A stretch of 5,946 bases of DNA from an uncultured Alphaproteobacteria bacterium. GTDB taxonomy: Bacteria; Pseudomonadota; Alphaproteobacteria; Reyranellales; Reyranellaceae. Location: assembly GCA_903929895.1 (NCBI GenBank), contig CAIYWM010000099.1:1-5946 (forward strand). The letters are read 5' to 3'. Position 1 is the stretch's first letter. Every line of letters starts with the position of its first letter. This document shows, one piece after another, positions 5,918 through 5,946 of this stretch. A model generated the notes under the pieces. That model was not told the DNA's origin. It worked only from the letters and a program-made list of their open reading frames with translations, and made no database searches. Both the position numbers and the translations under genes were made by a program.

Positions 5918-5946
5918 AGGCAGTTGCAAGCGCGCGAGGCATTAAT

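Overview
The window looks like ordinary chromosomal DNA from a GC-rich alphaproteobacterium. The order FYDLN-type zinc-ribbon gene, aroA, cmk, rpsA, ihfB, lapA-domain gene is a housekeeping neighbourhood I recognise from that class (cmk-rpsA-ihfB is also kept in Gammaproteobacteria). The EPSP synthase is of the CP4-like class II type, which also fits. Genus cannot be decided from the sequence alone. I see no mobile element, CRISPR array, rRNA, tRNA or defence system.

Layout from right to left: at the right end, on the + strand, is a small TIGR02300-type protein (zinc ribbon, alanine tract, acidic tail; 5561-5917). Everything else is on the - strand. aroA (4062-5504) overlaps cmk (3433-4065) by 4 bases. 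A 151-base leader with three possible hairpins follows, then rpsA (1554-3281), which ends at a strong intrinsic terminator (1496-1529). ihfB (1063-1398) restarts from its own promoter. It is followed by a LapA-domain membrane protein (600-1001), which overlaps by 4 bases an ornithine cyclodeaminase/mu-crystallin family gene running off the left edge.

The genes combine chorismate synthesis (AroA), pyrimidine nucleotide supply (Cmk), translation (S1) and nucleoid architecture (IHF beta). The notable content is regulatory. The ihfB promoter carries a perfect match to the IHF consensus over its -10 box, and a near-copy in the same orientation 41 bp upstream, which suggests autoregulation. The aroA and zinc-ribbon genes are transcribed apart, but their best promoters face each other, so the two 5' ends would overlap by about 20 bases at an inverted repeat. 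No wholly new system is evident; these control regions are the best leads.
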